Assembly: GCF_019145235.1 (NCBI RefSeq)
Contig: NZ_JAHSTV010000014.1
Span: 62,001-126,000, forward strand
Source: Pseudomonas farris
GTDB lineage: Bacteria; Pseudomonadota; Gammaproteobacteria; Pseudomonadales; Pseudomonadaceae
Length of the DNA stretch: 64,000 nucleotides
Reading direction: 5' to 3'
Position numbers and translations under genes: made by a program. Positions 1 through 7,073 of this stretch are shown one piece after another (the first letter of the stretch is position 1; every line of letters starts with the position of its first letter). The notes under the pieces are model-generated. The model was not told where the DNA came from, did not search any database, and was given only the letters and a program-made list of their open reading frames with translations.

Positions 1-336
1 CAACAGCATCCGCGATTTGATCTCGGCCAGCATCGCGGCCATCACCAGGTACTCGGCGGCCAGCTCCAGGCGCACCGACTGCATCAACTCGACATAGCCC
101 ATGTACTGACGGGTGATTTCCGCCACCGGGATGTCGAGGATGTTGATGTTCTGTTTGCGGATCAGGTACAGCAGCAAGTCGAGCGGGCCTTCGAAGGCCT
201 CAAGGAATACTTCGAGCGCATCCGGCGGGATGTACAGGTCCTGCGGCATTTCCATGACCGCCTGGCCATAGACCATGGCGAAAGGCAGTTCTTGCTGGGC
301 GCCGGCCTGGCTGTCGACGGGTTCTACTGCAGACAT
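1..336 (-). CDS. scpA: Segregation and condensation protein A, N-terminal part (runs off the window)
   Basis: The 112 codons present encode the N-terminus of ScpA, the kleisin subunit that bridges SMC and ScpB in the bacterial condensin-like complex. Seen: a polar leader, then LEVFLEAFEGPLDLLLYLIR and an alternating hydrophobic segment (ILDIPVAEITRQYMGYVELM) typical of the kleisin N-terminal domain that contacts the SMC neck. The ATG at 336-334 lies one base before the stop codon of the upstream Sua5-like gene, so the two are probably translated together. The C-terminal winged-helix part lies outside the window. Confidence is high from the diagnostic EGPLDLLLYLI motif. Confidence 0.93.
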   Translation of the reverse strand, partial: MSAVEPVDSQAGAQQELPFAMVYGQAVMEMPQDLYIPPDALEVFLEAFEGPLDLLLYLIRKQNINILDIPVAEITRQYMGYVELMQSVRLELAAEYLVMAAMLAEIKSRMLL

Positions 337-966
337 CTAGGCCTCGGCCATGAAAGGCGCAGGGTCGCCGCAACCGACGCGGATGACTTCCGGTTCGCCG
401 TCGGCGAGGCTGATCACGGTGGATGCCTTGATCCCGCCGAAACCGCCGTCGATGATCAGGTCGACCTGATGCTCGAGCAACTGGCGCATTTCGTAAGGAT
501 CGCTCAACGGATCGGTGTCGCCAGGCATGATCAGGGTCACGCTCATCAGCGGCTCGCCGAGTTCTTCCAGCAATGCCAGGGCAATAGGATGGCTTGGCAC
601 ACGCAGGCCGATGGTGCGTTTTTTCGGGTGCAGCAACAGCCGCGGGACTTCGCGGGTGGCGTTGAGAATGAAGGTGTAAGGGCCAGGCAAGTGAGCCTTG
701 AGCACACGGAAGGTGCCGGTATCGATCTTGGCAAACAGCCCCAACTGCGACAGGTCGCTGCAGATCAGCGCGAAGTTGTGCTTATCATCCAGCTGACGTA
801 GCCGGCGCACGCGCTCCACGGCGTTTTTGTCGCCGATTTGGCAACCAATGGCGTAGGAAGAGTCTGTGGGATAAATCACCACCCCGCCGTTGCGGATGAT
901 CTCTACAGCCTGTTTGATCAGGCGCGCTTGCGGGTTTTCCGGATGAATCTGGAAAAATTGACTCAC
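337..966 (-). CDS. Sua5/YciO/YrdC-family (L-threonylcarbamoyladenylate synthase type) protein
   Basis: A 209-residue YrdC-fold protein. The family binds RNA and nucleotides; Sua5/TsaC members make threonylcarbamoyl-AMP for tRNA t6A, while YciO members are a related subgroup whose role is less certain. Seen: the basic N-terminal segment VVIYPTDSSYAIGCQ, the loop RRLRQLDDKHNFALIC, the LPGPYTFIL motif and TIGLRVPSHPIALALLEE. I chose the GTG at 966: it follows AGGTAGAGA at good spacing and gives the usual YciO length. A longer reading from ATG 1005 would overlap the upstream PHP gene and lacks a ribosome site. The neighbours (PHP gene upstream, scpA downstream) match the common Pseudomonas order. 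Length and sequence favour the YciO branch over TsaC. Confidence 0.88.
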   Translation of the reverse strand: MSQFFQIHPENPQARLIKQAVEIIRNGGVVIYPTDSSYAIGCQIGDKNAVERVRRLRQLDDKHNFALICSDLSQLGLFAKIDTGTFRVLKAHLPGPYTFILNATREVPRLLLHPKKRTIGLRVPSHPIALALLEELGEPLMSVTLIMPGDTDPLSDPYEMRQLLEHQVDLIIDGGFGGIKASTVISLADGEPEVIRVGCGDPAPFMAEA

Positions 967-979
967 ATTCTCTACCTGT

Positions 980-1843
980 TCAGACGGCGGCAATAATTGG
1001 GTCATGTTTGAATCGACACCACAGTGGTGGCAGATCCTCCGGGAGCGGGCGGTATTCACCGATCTCGGACCAGCCTCCAGGGCCATGAAAATCACTGCCG
1101 GCGCTGACCAGCAGACCAAACTCGCGGGCTAGAATCGCCAAACTGCCCACCTGTTCGGCGGGTTGATGGCCATTGACCACTTCTATCGCGTGGCCCCCTG
1201 CTTGAATATAGTCGGCAATCAGGCGACGACGCTTGCTGCGAGTGAAATCGTAGTGCCAGGGATGCGCCAGGCTGACCCAGGCACCCGCGGCGCGCAGGGT
1301 TTCGACGGTGTCTTCCAGGGTCGGCCAGTGTTGTTTGACGTCCCCCAGTTTGCCGGCGCCCAGCCATTTGCGGAACGCTTCGGCGCGATCCTTGACGAAA
1401 CCTTCGCGCACCATCCAGTCGGCAAAATGCGGACGGGCCGGCGCATTACCGCTGTCGCCCAACTCCTGTTGAATGGCCCGGGCGCCGTCAAGCGCCCCCG
1501 GCATGCCTTTCAACGCCAACTTGCGGCTTATTTCTTCGGACCTTAGCCAGCGGCCATCGTGCAATTTCGCGATGGCCTCGACCAACGGCGGCGCATTGAC
1601 GTCGAACCCGTAGCCCAAAACGTGAATGGTCGCCCCGCCCCAGGTGCAGGACAATTCGACGCCATTGACCAGTTGCATCCCCAGCGCCGTCGCGGCGCTA
1701 CGGGCCTCGTCGAGGCCTTCAAGGGTGTCGTGATCGGTCAAGGCCAGGACTCGCACGCCTTTCTCGAACGCACGCGCAACCAGTACCGCAGGCGCGAGGG
1801 CGCCATCGGAAGCCGTGCTATGGCAGTGCAAATCAACATTCAC
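980..1843 (-). CDS. PHP-domain phosphoesterase (RNase AM / TrpH-YciV type)
   Basis: A 287-residue PHP-domain metal-dependent hydrolase. In E. coli the family member RNase AM (YciV/TrpH) is a 5'-3' exonuclease that trims rRNA 5' ends and hydrolyses pAp. Seen: the PHP metal-binding motifs DLHCHSTASDG at the extreme N-terminus, ALTDHDTLEG near residue 40, NGVELSCTW near 66, HPWHYD around 190 and SAGSDFHGPGG near the C-terminus. The GTG at 1843 puts NVDLHCH at residue 2, as is usual for the family; a TTG at 1861 would add six residues. The gene precedes the Sua5/YciO gene by 13 bases, so they are likely co-transcribed. yciB diverges from it. Confidence 0.88.
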   Translation of the reverse strand: MNVDLHCHSTASDGALAPAVLVARAFEKGVRVLALTDHDTLEGLDEARSAATALGMQLVNGVELSCTWGGATIHVLGYGFDVNAPPLVEAIAKLHDGRWLRSEEISRKLALKGMPGALDGARAIQQELGDSGNAPARPHFADWMVREGFVKDRAEAFRKWLGAGKLGDVKQHWPTLEDTVETLRAAGAWVSLAHPWHYDFTRSKRRRLIADYIQAGGHAIEVVNGHQPAEQVGSLAILAREFGLLVSAGSDFHGPGGWSEIGEYRPLPEDLPPLWCRFKHDPIIAAV

Positions 1844-1930
1844 AGGACTGTGTAACCTCAAATCAGCTGACGCTATCGCGCGTCAATATGTTTGTTATTA
1901 TGCCGCCACATCCTGCTTCTGGCTGCCACT

Positions 1931-2527
1931 GTGAAACAATTCATCGACTTCATCCCGCTCCTGCTGTTTTTCATCGTCTTCAAAATCGATCCACGGATCG
2001 TCGACATCGGCGGTTATCAACTGTCTGTCGGTGGTATTTACAGCGCCACCGCAGTGCTGATCATCAGCTCCCTGGTGGTTTATGGCACGCTGTTCATCAA
2101 GCAGCGCAAGCTGGAGAAGAGCCAGTGGCTGACCCTCATTGCCTGCCTGGTCTTCGGTAGCCTGACCCTGGCGTTCCACAGCGAGACCTTCCTGAAATGG
2201 AAAGCCCCGGTGGTCAACTGGCTGTTCGCCCTCGGGTTCATCGGCAGCCACTTCATCGGTGACCAGCTGCTGATCAAACGCATCATGGGCCACGCGCTGA
2301 CCCTGCCGGAGCCGGTCTGGACCCGTCTGAACATCGCCTGGATCGGGTTTTTCCTGTTTTGCGGCGCCGCCAACCTGTTCGTTGCGTTCACCTTCCAGAG
2401 CTACTGGGTCGACTTCAAAGTCTTCGGCAGCCTGGGCATGACGTTGCTGTTCCTGGTCGCCCAGGGCATTTACCTGTCCCGCCACCTGCACGATGCCGAC
2501 ACCACAACGCCAAAAACCGAGGACTGA
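1931..2527 (+). CDS. yciB: Inner-membrane septation protein YciB (IspZ)
   Basis: A 198-residue polytopic inner-membrane protein, also called intracellular septation protein A. The family affects cell-envelope synthesis and division. Seen: the N-terminus VKQFIDFIPLLLFFIVFKID, about five hydrophobic helices, and the conserved segment FHSETFLKWKAPVVNWLF. I chose the GTG at 1931 because conservation in the family begins at KQFIDF; the open frame extends upstream to 1892 without a ribosome site. The downstream YciI gene starts one base after the stop (TGA at 2525, ATG at 2529), so the two form a tight operon, as in many gammaproteobacteria. Confidence 0.92.
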   Translation: MKQFIDFIPLLLFFIVFKIDPRIVDIGGYQLSVGGIYSATAVLIISSLVVYGTLFIKQRKLEKSQWLTLIACLVFGSLTLAFHSETFLKWKAPVVNWLFALGFIGSHFIGDQLLIKRIMGHALTLPEPVWTRLNIAWIGFFLFCGAANLFVAFTFQSYWVDFKVFGSLGMTLLFLVAQGIYLSRHLHDADTTTPKTED

Positions 2528-2528
2528 C

Positions 2529-2828
2529 ATGCTTTACGCAATCATTGCCACAGACGTCGCCAACTCCCTGGAAGCCCGCCTGGCCGCACGGCCTGCGCAC
2601 CTTGAGCGCCTGCAAGTGCTTAAAGGCGAAGGTCGTATCGTACTGGCCGGCCCGCACCCGGCCGTCGACAGCAATGATCCGGGTGCTGCGGGTTTCACCG
2701 GCAGCCTGATCGTCGCCGAATTCGATTCGCTGAGCGCCGCACAGGCCTGGGCCGATGCCGATCCGTACATTGCCGCAGGCGTCTACGCCAACGTTTTGGT
2801 CAAGCCGTTCAAGCAAGTCCTCCCGTAA
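2529..2828 (+). CDS. YciI family protein
   Basis: A 99-residue YciI-like protein with a ferredoxin-like (dimeric alpha/beta barrel) fold. Its enzymatic role in this subfamily is unknown. Seen: MLYAIIATDVANSLEARLAA at the start, the central HLERLQVLKGEGRIVLAGP, and the C-terminal AQAWADADPYIAAGVY, which carries the conserved Asp-Pro-Tyr of the family. ATG 2529 lies directly behind yciB, and the pair is commonly linked (yciB-yciI). The frame is open further upstream, but that stretch lies inside yciB and is a shadow. Confidence 0.9.
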   Translation: MLYAIIATDVANSLEARLAARPAHLERLQVLKGEGRIVLAGPHPAVDSNDPGAAGFTGSLIVAEFDSLSAAQAWADADPYIAAGVYANVLVKPFKQVLP

Positions 2829-2938
2829 AGTTCTCCCGCGCGATGAGTCTTGTCGGTTCATCGCGCGTTCAATCGCTCATTATTCTCGTTTACCGGCCGA
2901 CAACCTGCCCAATACTCGTATTGGAATCAGGAGTTGCG

Positions 2939-3352
2939 ATGCGCAAAGGTCCGTTGTGTCTGATGTTGGTGACGTTGTCGATCATGGCGCCCGCCCATGG
3001 TGAAGAAAGCGCCAATGGCGGTAGTTCGACGCCGCTGTCCTTGAGCGCCGGCAGCCAGATCACCGAGTTGCAGCAGCGCTTGAAGGCAAGCGAACAGCAA
3101 CGAGAAGAATTGAGCAAACAACTGCAAAATACCAATAGCGAACGCGAAAGCGCCCAGCTGAGCCGGTTGCGCCAAGAGAATCAGCGCCTGAAGCTGCAAC
3201 TCAAGGAAGCCCAGGCCAGCAGCCCGCTTCCACGCCTGCTGACAGATCAGCAGCAATGGTTCGTTATCGGTGCCGCAGTAGCGCTATCGGCCCTGCTCTG
3301 CGGTATCTTCGCCAGTGGTGCAACCAGAAAACGTCGGCAATGGCTAAATTGA
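2939..3352 (+). CDS. Small exported/membrane coiled-coil protein of unknown function
   Basis: A 137-residue protein with a predicted signal peptide (MRKGPLCLMLVTLSIMAPAHG), a coiled coil at about residues 40-85 rich in Gln and Glu (ITELQQRLKASEQQREELSK), and one C-terminal membrane helix (WFVIGAAVALSALLCGIFA) followed by the basic tail TRKRRQWLN. This is the layout of a periplasmic coiled coil anchored in the inner membrane, broadly like YgiM/SH3 membrane proteins but without a visible SH3 domain. ATG 2939 follows CAGGAG. The cpx regulator gene starts seven bases downstream, so this gene may belong to the Cpx transcription unit. I cannot assign a function. Confidence 0.8.
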   Translation: MRKGPLCLMLVTLSIMAPAHGEESANGGSSTPLSLSAGSQITELQQRLKASEQQREELSKQLQNTNSERESAQLSRLRQENQRLKLQLKEAQASSPLPRLLTDQQQWFVIGAAVALSALLCGIFASGATRKRRQWLN

Positions 3353-3359
3353 GTGAGTC

Positions 3360-4037
3360 ATGAGCGAGCTGTTATTAATTGATGATGACCAGGAGCTGTG
3401 TGAGCTCCTGAGTAGTTGGCTGAGCCAGGAAGGCTTTCAGGTCCGCGCCTGCCACGACGGCCAGAGTGCTCGTCGCGCACTGGCTGAAACGTCCCCCGCG
3501 GCCGTGGTGCTGGACGTGATGCTGCCGGATGGCAGCGGCCTGGAACTGCTCAAGCAACTGCGCAGTAACCACCCGGATTTGCCGGTGCTGATGCTTTCGG
3601 CCCGTGGCGAACCGCTGGACCGTATCCTCGGCCTGGAACTCGGTGCCGATGATTACCTGGCCAAACCGTGTGATCCGCGGGAACTGACAGCCCGCCTGCG
3701 CGCGGTGTTGCGTCGCAGTCATCCGACGGCAGTCTCCAGCCAGCTCGAATTGGGCGACTTGTGCTTCAGCCCGGTGCGTGGCGTGGTCAGCATCGATGAA
3801 CAGGAGTTCACCCTCACCGTCTCCGAAAGCCGTCTGCTCGAAGCCCTGCTCAAGCAGCCCGGTGAACCGCTGGATAAACAGGAACTGGCGCAAATCGCCC
3901 TCGGTCGCAAACTGACCCTGTACGACCGCAGCCTGGACATGCATGTAAGCAACCTGCGCAAAAAAATCGGCCCGCACCCCGACGGCCGCCCACGCATCGT
4001 TGCCCTGCGCAGTCGCGGTTACTACTACAGCCTCTGA
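3360..4037 (+). CDS. cpxR: OmpR-family response regulator, CpxR-like
   Basis: A 225-residue two-component response regulator. Receiver domain, residues 1-115: acidic pocket IDDDQE, phosphoacceptor D52 in VVLDVMLPDGSG, S80 and K102. C-terminal winged helix, about 125-225: ends with YDRSLDMHVSNLRKKIG and ALRSRGYYYSL, characteristic of CpxR/OmpR. It is followed by a Spy/CpxP-type chaperone gene and a sensor kinase, the order known in P. aeruginosa (PA3204-PA3205-PA3206), where CpxR controls envelope-stress and efflux genes. A CpxR-type box lies downstream at 4213-4228. The symbol is inferred from sequence type and gene order. Confidence 0.88.
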   Translation: MSELLLIDDDQELCELLSSWLSQEGFQVRACHDGQSARRALAETSPAAVVLDVMLPDGSGLELLKQLRSNHPDLPVLMLSARGEPLDRILGLELGADDYLAKPCDPRELTARLRAVLRRSHPTAVSSQLELGDLCFSPVRGVVSIDEQEFTLTVSESRLLEALLKQPGEPLDKQELAQIALGRKLTLYDRSLDMHVSNLRKKIGPHPDGRPRIVALRSRGYYYSL

Positions 4038-4070
4038 ATCCGAACGCGATGCGACCTGCGACCACCTCCG

Positions 4071-4163
4071 TAGGAGCTGCCGCAGGCTGCGATCTTTTGA
4101 TCTTGATCTTGATCTTGGTCGGTAAAAGCAAAATCAAAAGATCGCGGCCTGCGGCAGCTCCTG
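4071..4163. repeat. REP-type palindrome, GTAGGAGCTGCCG family
   Basis: Inverted repeat: TAGGAGCTGCCGCAG...GATCTTTTGATC on the left and its complement on the right, with three tandem TTGATC units in the loop. Two further copies with related heads lie at 12613-12711 and 27349-27407. It sits between cpxR and the spy-like gene and may attenuate read-through. Confidence 0.8.
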
Positions 4164-4212
4164 CGCCAGACCGTGGTGCATCGTGGAATTGTCAGGAAGG
4201 TAGAAAATCGTC

Positions 4213-4228
4213 TTTACCCAAGCTTTAC
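4213..4228. promoter_or_regulatory. Candidate CpxR box
   Basis: TTTAC-N6-TTTAC, which on the other strand reads GTAAA-N6-GTAAA. The E. coli CpxR consensus is a pair of GTAAA half-sites about one helical turn apart; here the starts are 11 bases apart. It lies 83 bases before the ATG of the spy-like gene, a classic Cpx target. Binding is inferred. Confidence 0.55.
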
Positions 4229-4310
4229 GCTCCGCTGACCGCCGCTGACCTTGATCTCCGTAATCTGCACACATCCGGAACGTACCGGGAACGAGACAAG
4301 GAGATACACC

Positions 4311-4760
4311 ATGCGCAAGACTCTTATCGCTCTGATGTTTGCTGCCGCCCTGCCGACCGTTGCCATGGCCATGCCTGAGGGCGCAGGTCCGATGGGTGAC
4401 CACATGGACGGCTCACGCCACGGCGGTCAGATGCACGGCATGCACGGTAAAGGCCCTTACAGCCAACTGGACCTGAGCCGCGAACAGCGCGAGCAAATCC
4501 GCAAGATCATGGGCGAGCAGATGCATGAGCGTCAGCAATTGGTCGACAAGTACCTGGAAAAACTCTCGCCAGCCGATCAGAAAGCCCTGAAGGACGAGAT
4601 GGCGAGCAAGCACAAGAAAGCCGAAACCGACGTTCGCGCACTGCTGAAACCGGATCAACAGAAGCAATTCGACGAGATCCAGAAGAAAAAGGCTGAACGT
4701 CGCGCCGAATGGGCCGAGTTCAAGGCCTGGAAAGCGCAGCAAGCGCAAAAAGCGCAATAA
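4311..4760 (+). CDS. Spy/CpxP-family periplasmic chaperone (LTXXQ motif)
   Basis: A 149-residue protein with a 20-residue signal peptide (MRKTLIALMFAAALPTVAMA) and a mature helical, highly charged domain. It carries repeated family motifs LDLSREQREQIRKIM, LSPADQKALKDEM and LLKPDQQKQFDEI, the degenerate LTXXQ pattern of Spy and CpxP. A His/Met-rich N-terminal stretch (HMDGSRHGGQMHGMHG) could bind copper or zinc; this is inferred. Family members are ATP-independent chaperones and Cpx feedback regulators in the periplasm. ATG 4311 follows AAGGAGATACACC. A CpxR-type box lies upstream and a hairpin terminator follows. It sits between the genes for its likely regulator and sensor kinase. Confidence 0.9.
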   Translation: MRKTLIALMFAAALPTVAMAMPEGAGPMGDHMDGSRHGGQMHGMHGKGPYSQLDLSREQREQIRKIMGEQMHERQQLVDKYLEKLSPADQKALKDEMASKHKKAETDVRALLKPDQQKQFDEIQKKKAERRAEWAEFKAWKAQQAQKAQ

Positions 4761-4774
4761 TGCGCTAACCCTGG

Positions 4775-4802
4775 ACCCAACGGCTAAACCCCGTTGGGTC
4801 TG
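4775..4802 (+). terminator. Hairpin terminator after the spy-like gene
   Basis: A perfect 9-bp stem, ACCCAACGG (4775-4783) with CCGTTGGGT (4791-4799), 7-base loop, followed only by CTGTT. The T-run is weak, so termination may be partial and allow some transcription into the kinase gene. Confidence 0.6.
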
Positions 4803-4819
4803 TTGCCACTCAATTTAAT

Positions 4820-4908
4820 GTGGGAGCGGGCTTGCTCGCGAAGAGGGCGTGTCAGACGGCATCAGTGCTATCTGGCACGCCGCCTTCGCGAGCAAGCCCG
4901 CTCCCACA
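4820..4908. repeat. REP doublet (main family, inward heads)
   Basis: TGTGGGAGCGGGCTTGCTCG and its inverted copy flank a spacer containing TGTCAG...CTGGCAC. The spacer is related to those at 6281-6370 and 29658-29747. It sits between the spy-like terminator and the cpxA start. Confidence 0.9.
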
Positions 4909-4935
4909 TGGATTGCGTTTGTTTGAGGATTTTCT

Positions 4936-6276
4936 GTGCGCTCATTGTTCTGGCGTATCCTGGCCAGCTTCTGGCTGGCCATCACTCTGGTTGCAGGGCT
5001 TTCCATTCTGCTCGGGCACATGCTCAACCAGGACGCGTGGATTCTCAGTCGCCACCCGGGCCTCAACACCCTGGCCGAACAGTGGACACAAACCTACGAA
5101 AGCCAAGGTGAAGAAGCCGCCCAGGACATTCTGGAACAGCGCAAGCGTCAGTATCACATCAACGTTCAAGTGCTCAACGAGGCAGGTGACCCGGTGGTCC
5201 GCGGCACCTTCCCTCGGCGAGCGGCGGCCTTCGAGGCACGGCAGAACAATGACGATCGGCGCCTGCCATGGCGGCGTCTGACCGATGAATACACCAGCGC
5301 CAAGACAGGCGACACCTACCTGCTGATCTACCGCGTTCCGCACCCGGAACTGGATGCCTGGCACCGCGAAAGCCTGCTTTGGCCGTTGAGTGCGCTGGGC
5401 ATCGCGCTGGTGGTGTTGACTCTGTTCAGCTTGCTGGTGACCTTTTCCATCACCCGGCCACTGAGCCGTTTACGAAGCGCCGTGCATGACTTGGGGCAGA
5501 CAACGTATCAACAGAACAGCTTGGCGCAACTAGCCAACCGCCGCGATGAATTCGGCGTGCTGGCCAACGACTTCAACCGCATGGGCGCACGCCTGCAAAG
5601 CCTGATCGGAAGCCAGCGACAACTGCTGCGGGACGTGTCTCACGAATTACGCTCACCCTTGGCCCGACTGCGCATTGCCTTGGCGCTGGCCGAGCGGGCC
5701 AATCCTGAGGAGCGGGAAAAACTCTGGCCACGCCTGACCCGTGAATGCGATCGCCTGGAAGCGCTGATCAGCGAAATCCTGGTACTGGCGCGCGTCGATG
5801 CCGATAACGCCAGTGCTGAAGAAGTGGATCTCAACGCGCTGCTCAATACCCTGCAAAAAGACGCTCAGTTGGGTTCGCCCGAGCAGAGCGTGCGCCTTGA
5901 GGCCGAGCCGCAACTGAACCTCAAAGGCTGGCCGACCATGATCGAGCGCGCCGTGGACAACCTGCTGCGCAATGCCCAGCGCTTTAACCCGGTCGGGCAA
6001 CCGATCGAAATGCAGGCGTTGCGTCAGGGCGACAGGATTGTGGTCAGCGTGCGCGACCACGGCCCCGGCGTAGAGGCCGAGCATTTGAATCAGCTGGCTG
6101 AACCCTTCTATCGGGCGCCGGGACAAACAGCGGCCGGGCATGGCCTGGGCCTGGCCATCGCGCGCCGTGCGGCGGAACGGCATGGCGGCAGTCTGGTGCT
6201 GGCCAATCATCCGGAAGGCGGGTTTATTGCCAGCCTGGAATTGCCATTGGTGCCGGGGGCGGTGGTTCAACCCTGA
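4936..6276 (+). CDS. cpxA: Two-component sensor histidine kinase, CpxA-like
   Basis: A 446-residue membrane sensor kinase. Order: transmembrane helix 1 (about 7-28), periplasmic sensor (about 29-147), transmembrane helix 2 (about 148-171), HAMP (about 172-225), HisKA with phospho-acceptor H236 in RDVSHELRSPLARLR, then the ATPase with N-box DNLLRNAQRFNP, G1 VRDHGPGV and G2 GHGLGLAIARR. GTG 4936 follows TTGAGG. It is probably the partner of the regulator at 3360-4037, phosphorylating it in response to envelope misfolding. A REP doublet and a weak terminator separate it from the spy-like gene, so it may have its own promoter. Assignment to CpxA rests on gene order and domain layout. Confidence 0.87.
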   Translation: MRSLFWRILASFWLAITLVAGLSILLGHMLNQDAWILSRHPGLNTLAEQWTQTYESQGEEAAQDILEQRKRQYHINVQVLNEAGDPVVRGTFPRRAAAFEARQNNDDRRLPWRRLTDEYTSAKTGDTYLLIYRVPHPELDAWHRESLLWPLSALGIALVVLTLFSLLVTFSITRPLSRLRSAVHDLGQTTYQQNSLAQLANRRDEFGVLANDFNRMGARLQSLIGSQRQLLRDVSHELRSPLARLRIALALAERANPEEREKLWPRLTRECDRLEALISEILVLARVDADNASAEEVDLNALLNTLQKDAQLGSPEQSVRLEAEPQLNLKGWPTMIERAVDNLLRNAQRFNPVGQPIEMQALRQGDRIVVSVRDHGPGVEAEHLNQLAEPFYRAPGQTAAGHGLGLAIARRAAERHGGSLVLANHPEGGFIASLELPLVPGAVVQP

Positions 6277-6280
6277 ACCC

Positions 6281-6370
6281 TGTGGGAGCGGGCTTGCTCG
6301 CGAAGACGAAGTGTCAGTCGACATCATCGTTGTCTGACACACCGCTTTCGCGAGCAAGCCCGCTCCCACA
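6281..6370. repeat. REP doublet (main family, inward heads)
   Basis: Heads TGTGGGAGCGGGCTTGCTCG and complement, spacer GTGTCAGTCGACATCATCGT. It lies in the convergent gap between cpxA and the nitroreductase gene. Confidence 0.9.
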
Positions 6371-6384
6371 TTGAATCTACGCCT

Positions 6385-6951
6385 TCAGGCCTTACCGGGC
6401 CAGGCGCTAACGAACTCGGTCAAGTCAACCTTCTCCGCCACCCGCGGTTCTTTCTGCGGTGTGCCAAGGTAAAGAAACGCAATCACTTCTTCCCCTTCCG
6501 CCAATCCCAAGCCTTTGGCTACATGCGCTGAATAAGCCAGCTCACCGGTACGCCACACCGCGCCAATACCTTGCGCATAGGCCGCCAGCAAAATCCCGTG
6601 AGCTGCACAGCCTGCCGCCAATAGTTGCTCGGACTTGGGATACTTGTCGTGCTCCTGCAAACGCGCAATCACCACAACCACCAGCGGTGCACGCAACGGA
6701 CCGTTGCGCGCCTTGTCCAGCAAGGCTTCGGACACATCACTGTCTTGCAGCTTCGCCGCTTCGGCCAGCAACTCGCCCATTTGCTCGCGCGCCGCGCCTT
6801 CGACTGTCAGGAAGCGCCAAGGCTGCAAGTGGCCATGGTCTGGCGCGCGCATCGCGGCGGCAAACAACACTTCCCGTTGCTCGGCAGTGGGCGCCGGATC
6901 GAGCAGTCGTGGGACGGAAACACGGTTGAGCAAAGCGTCGAGAGCCTGCAT
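6385..6951 (-). CDS. Nitroreductase-family flavoprotein, YdjA-like
   Basis: A 188-residue minimal nitroreductase. YdjA-type enzymes are FMN-dependent, NAD(P)H-using homodimers with unknown natural substrates. Seen: FMN-contacting N-terminus LLNRVSVPRLLDPAP, the motif AAMRAPDHGHLQPWRFLTVEG that is typical of YdjA, KYPKSEQLLAAGCAAHGILLAAYAQGIG (split here between helices), and the C-terminal VIAFLYLGTP. The length fits YdjA (about 183) and is shorter than NfsA/NfsB. ATG 6951 follows AGGAGGTGGCCG. It converges on cpxA across a REP doublet and is divergent from trkH. Confidence 0.9.
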   Translation of the reverse strand: MQALDALLNRVSVPRLLDPAPTAEQREVLFAAAMRAPDHGHLQPWRFLTVEGAAREQMGELLAEAAKLQDSDVSEALLDKARNGPLRAPLVVVVIARLQEHDKYPKSEQLLAAGCAAHGILLAAYAQGIGAVWRTGELAYSAHVAKGLGLAEGEEVIAFLYLGTPQKEPRVAEKVDLTEFVSAWPGKA

Positions 6952-7073
6952 CGGCCACCTCCTGTAGAAAATGTTTGGCTATTCTAGCGTCAACTGTCGT
7001 GACGGCGTCGGTTTACATGCCCTGCCTCGCAGGTAGAATGGCGCCCTTCCTACTATCAGCCCGAGCGGACTTC

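Noticed and set aside
4231..4250. Direct repeat CCGCTGACC twice before the spy-like gene
   Set aside because: Only two short copies in GC-rich DNA; not enough to call an operator beside the clearer CpxR box.
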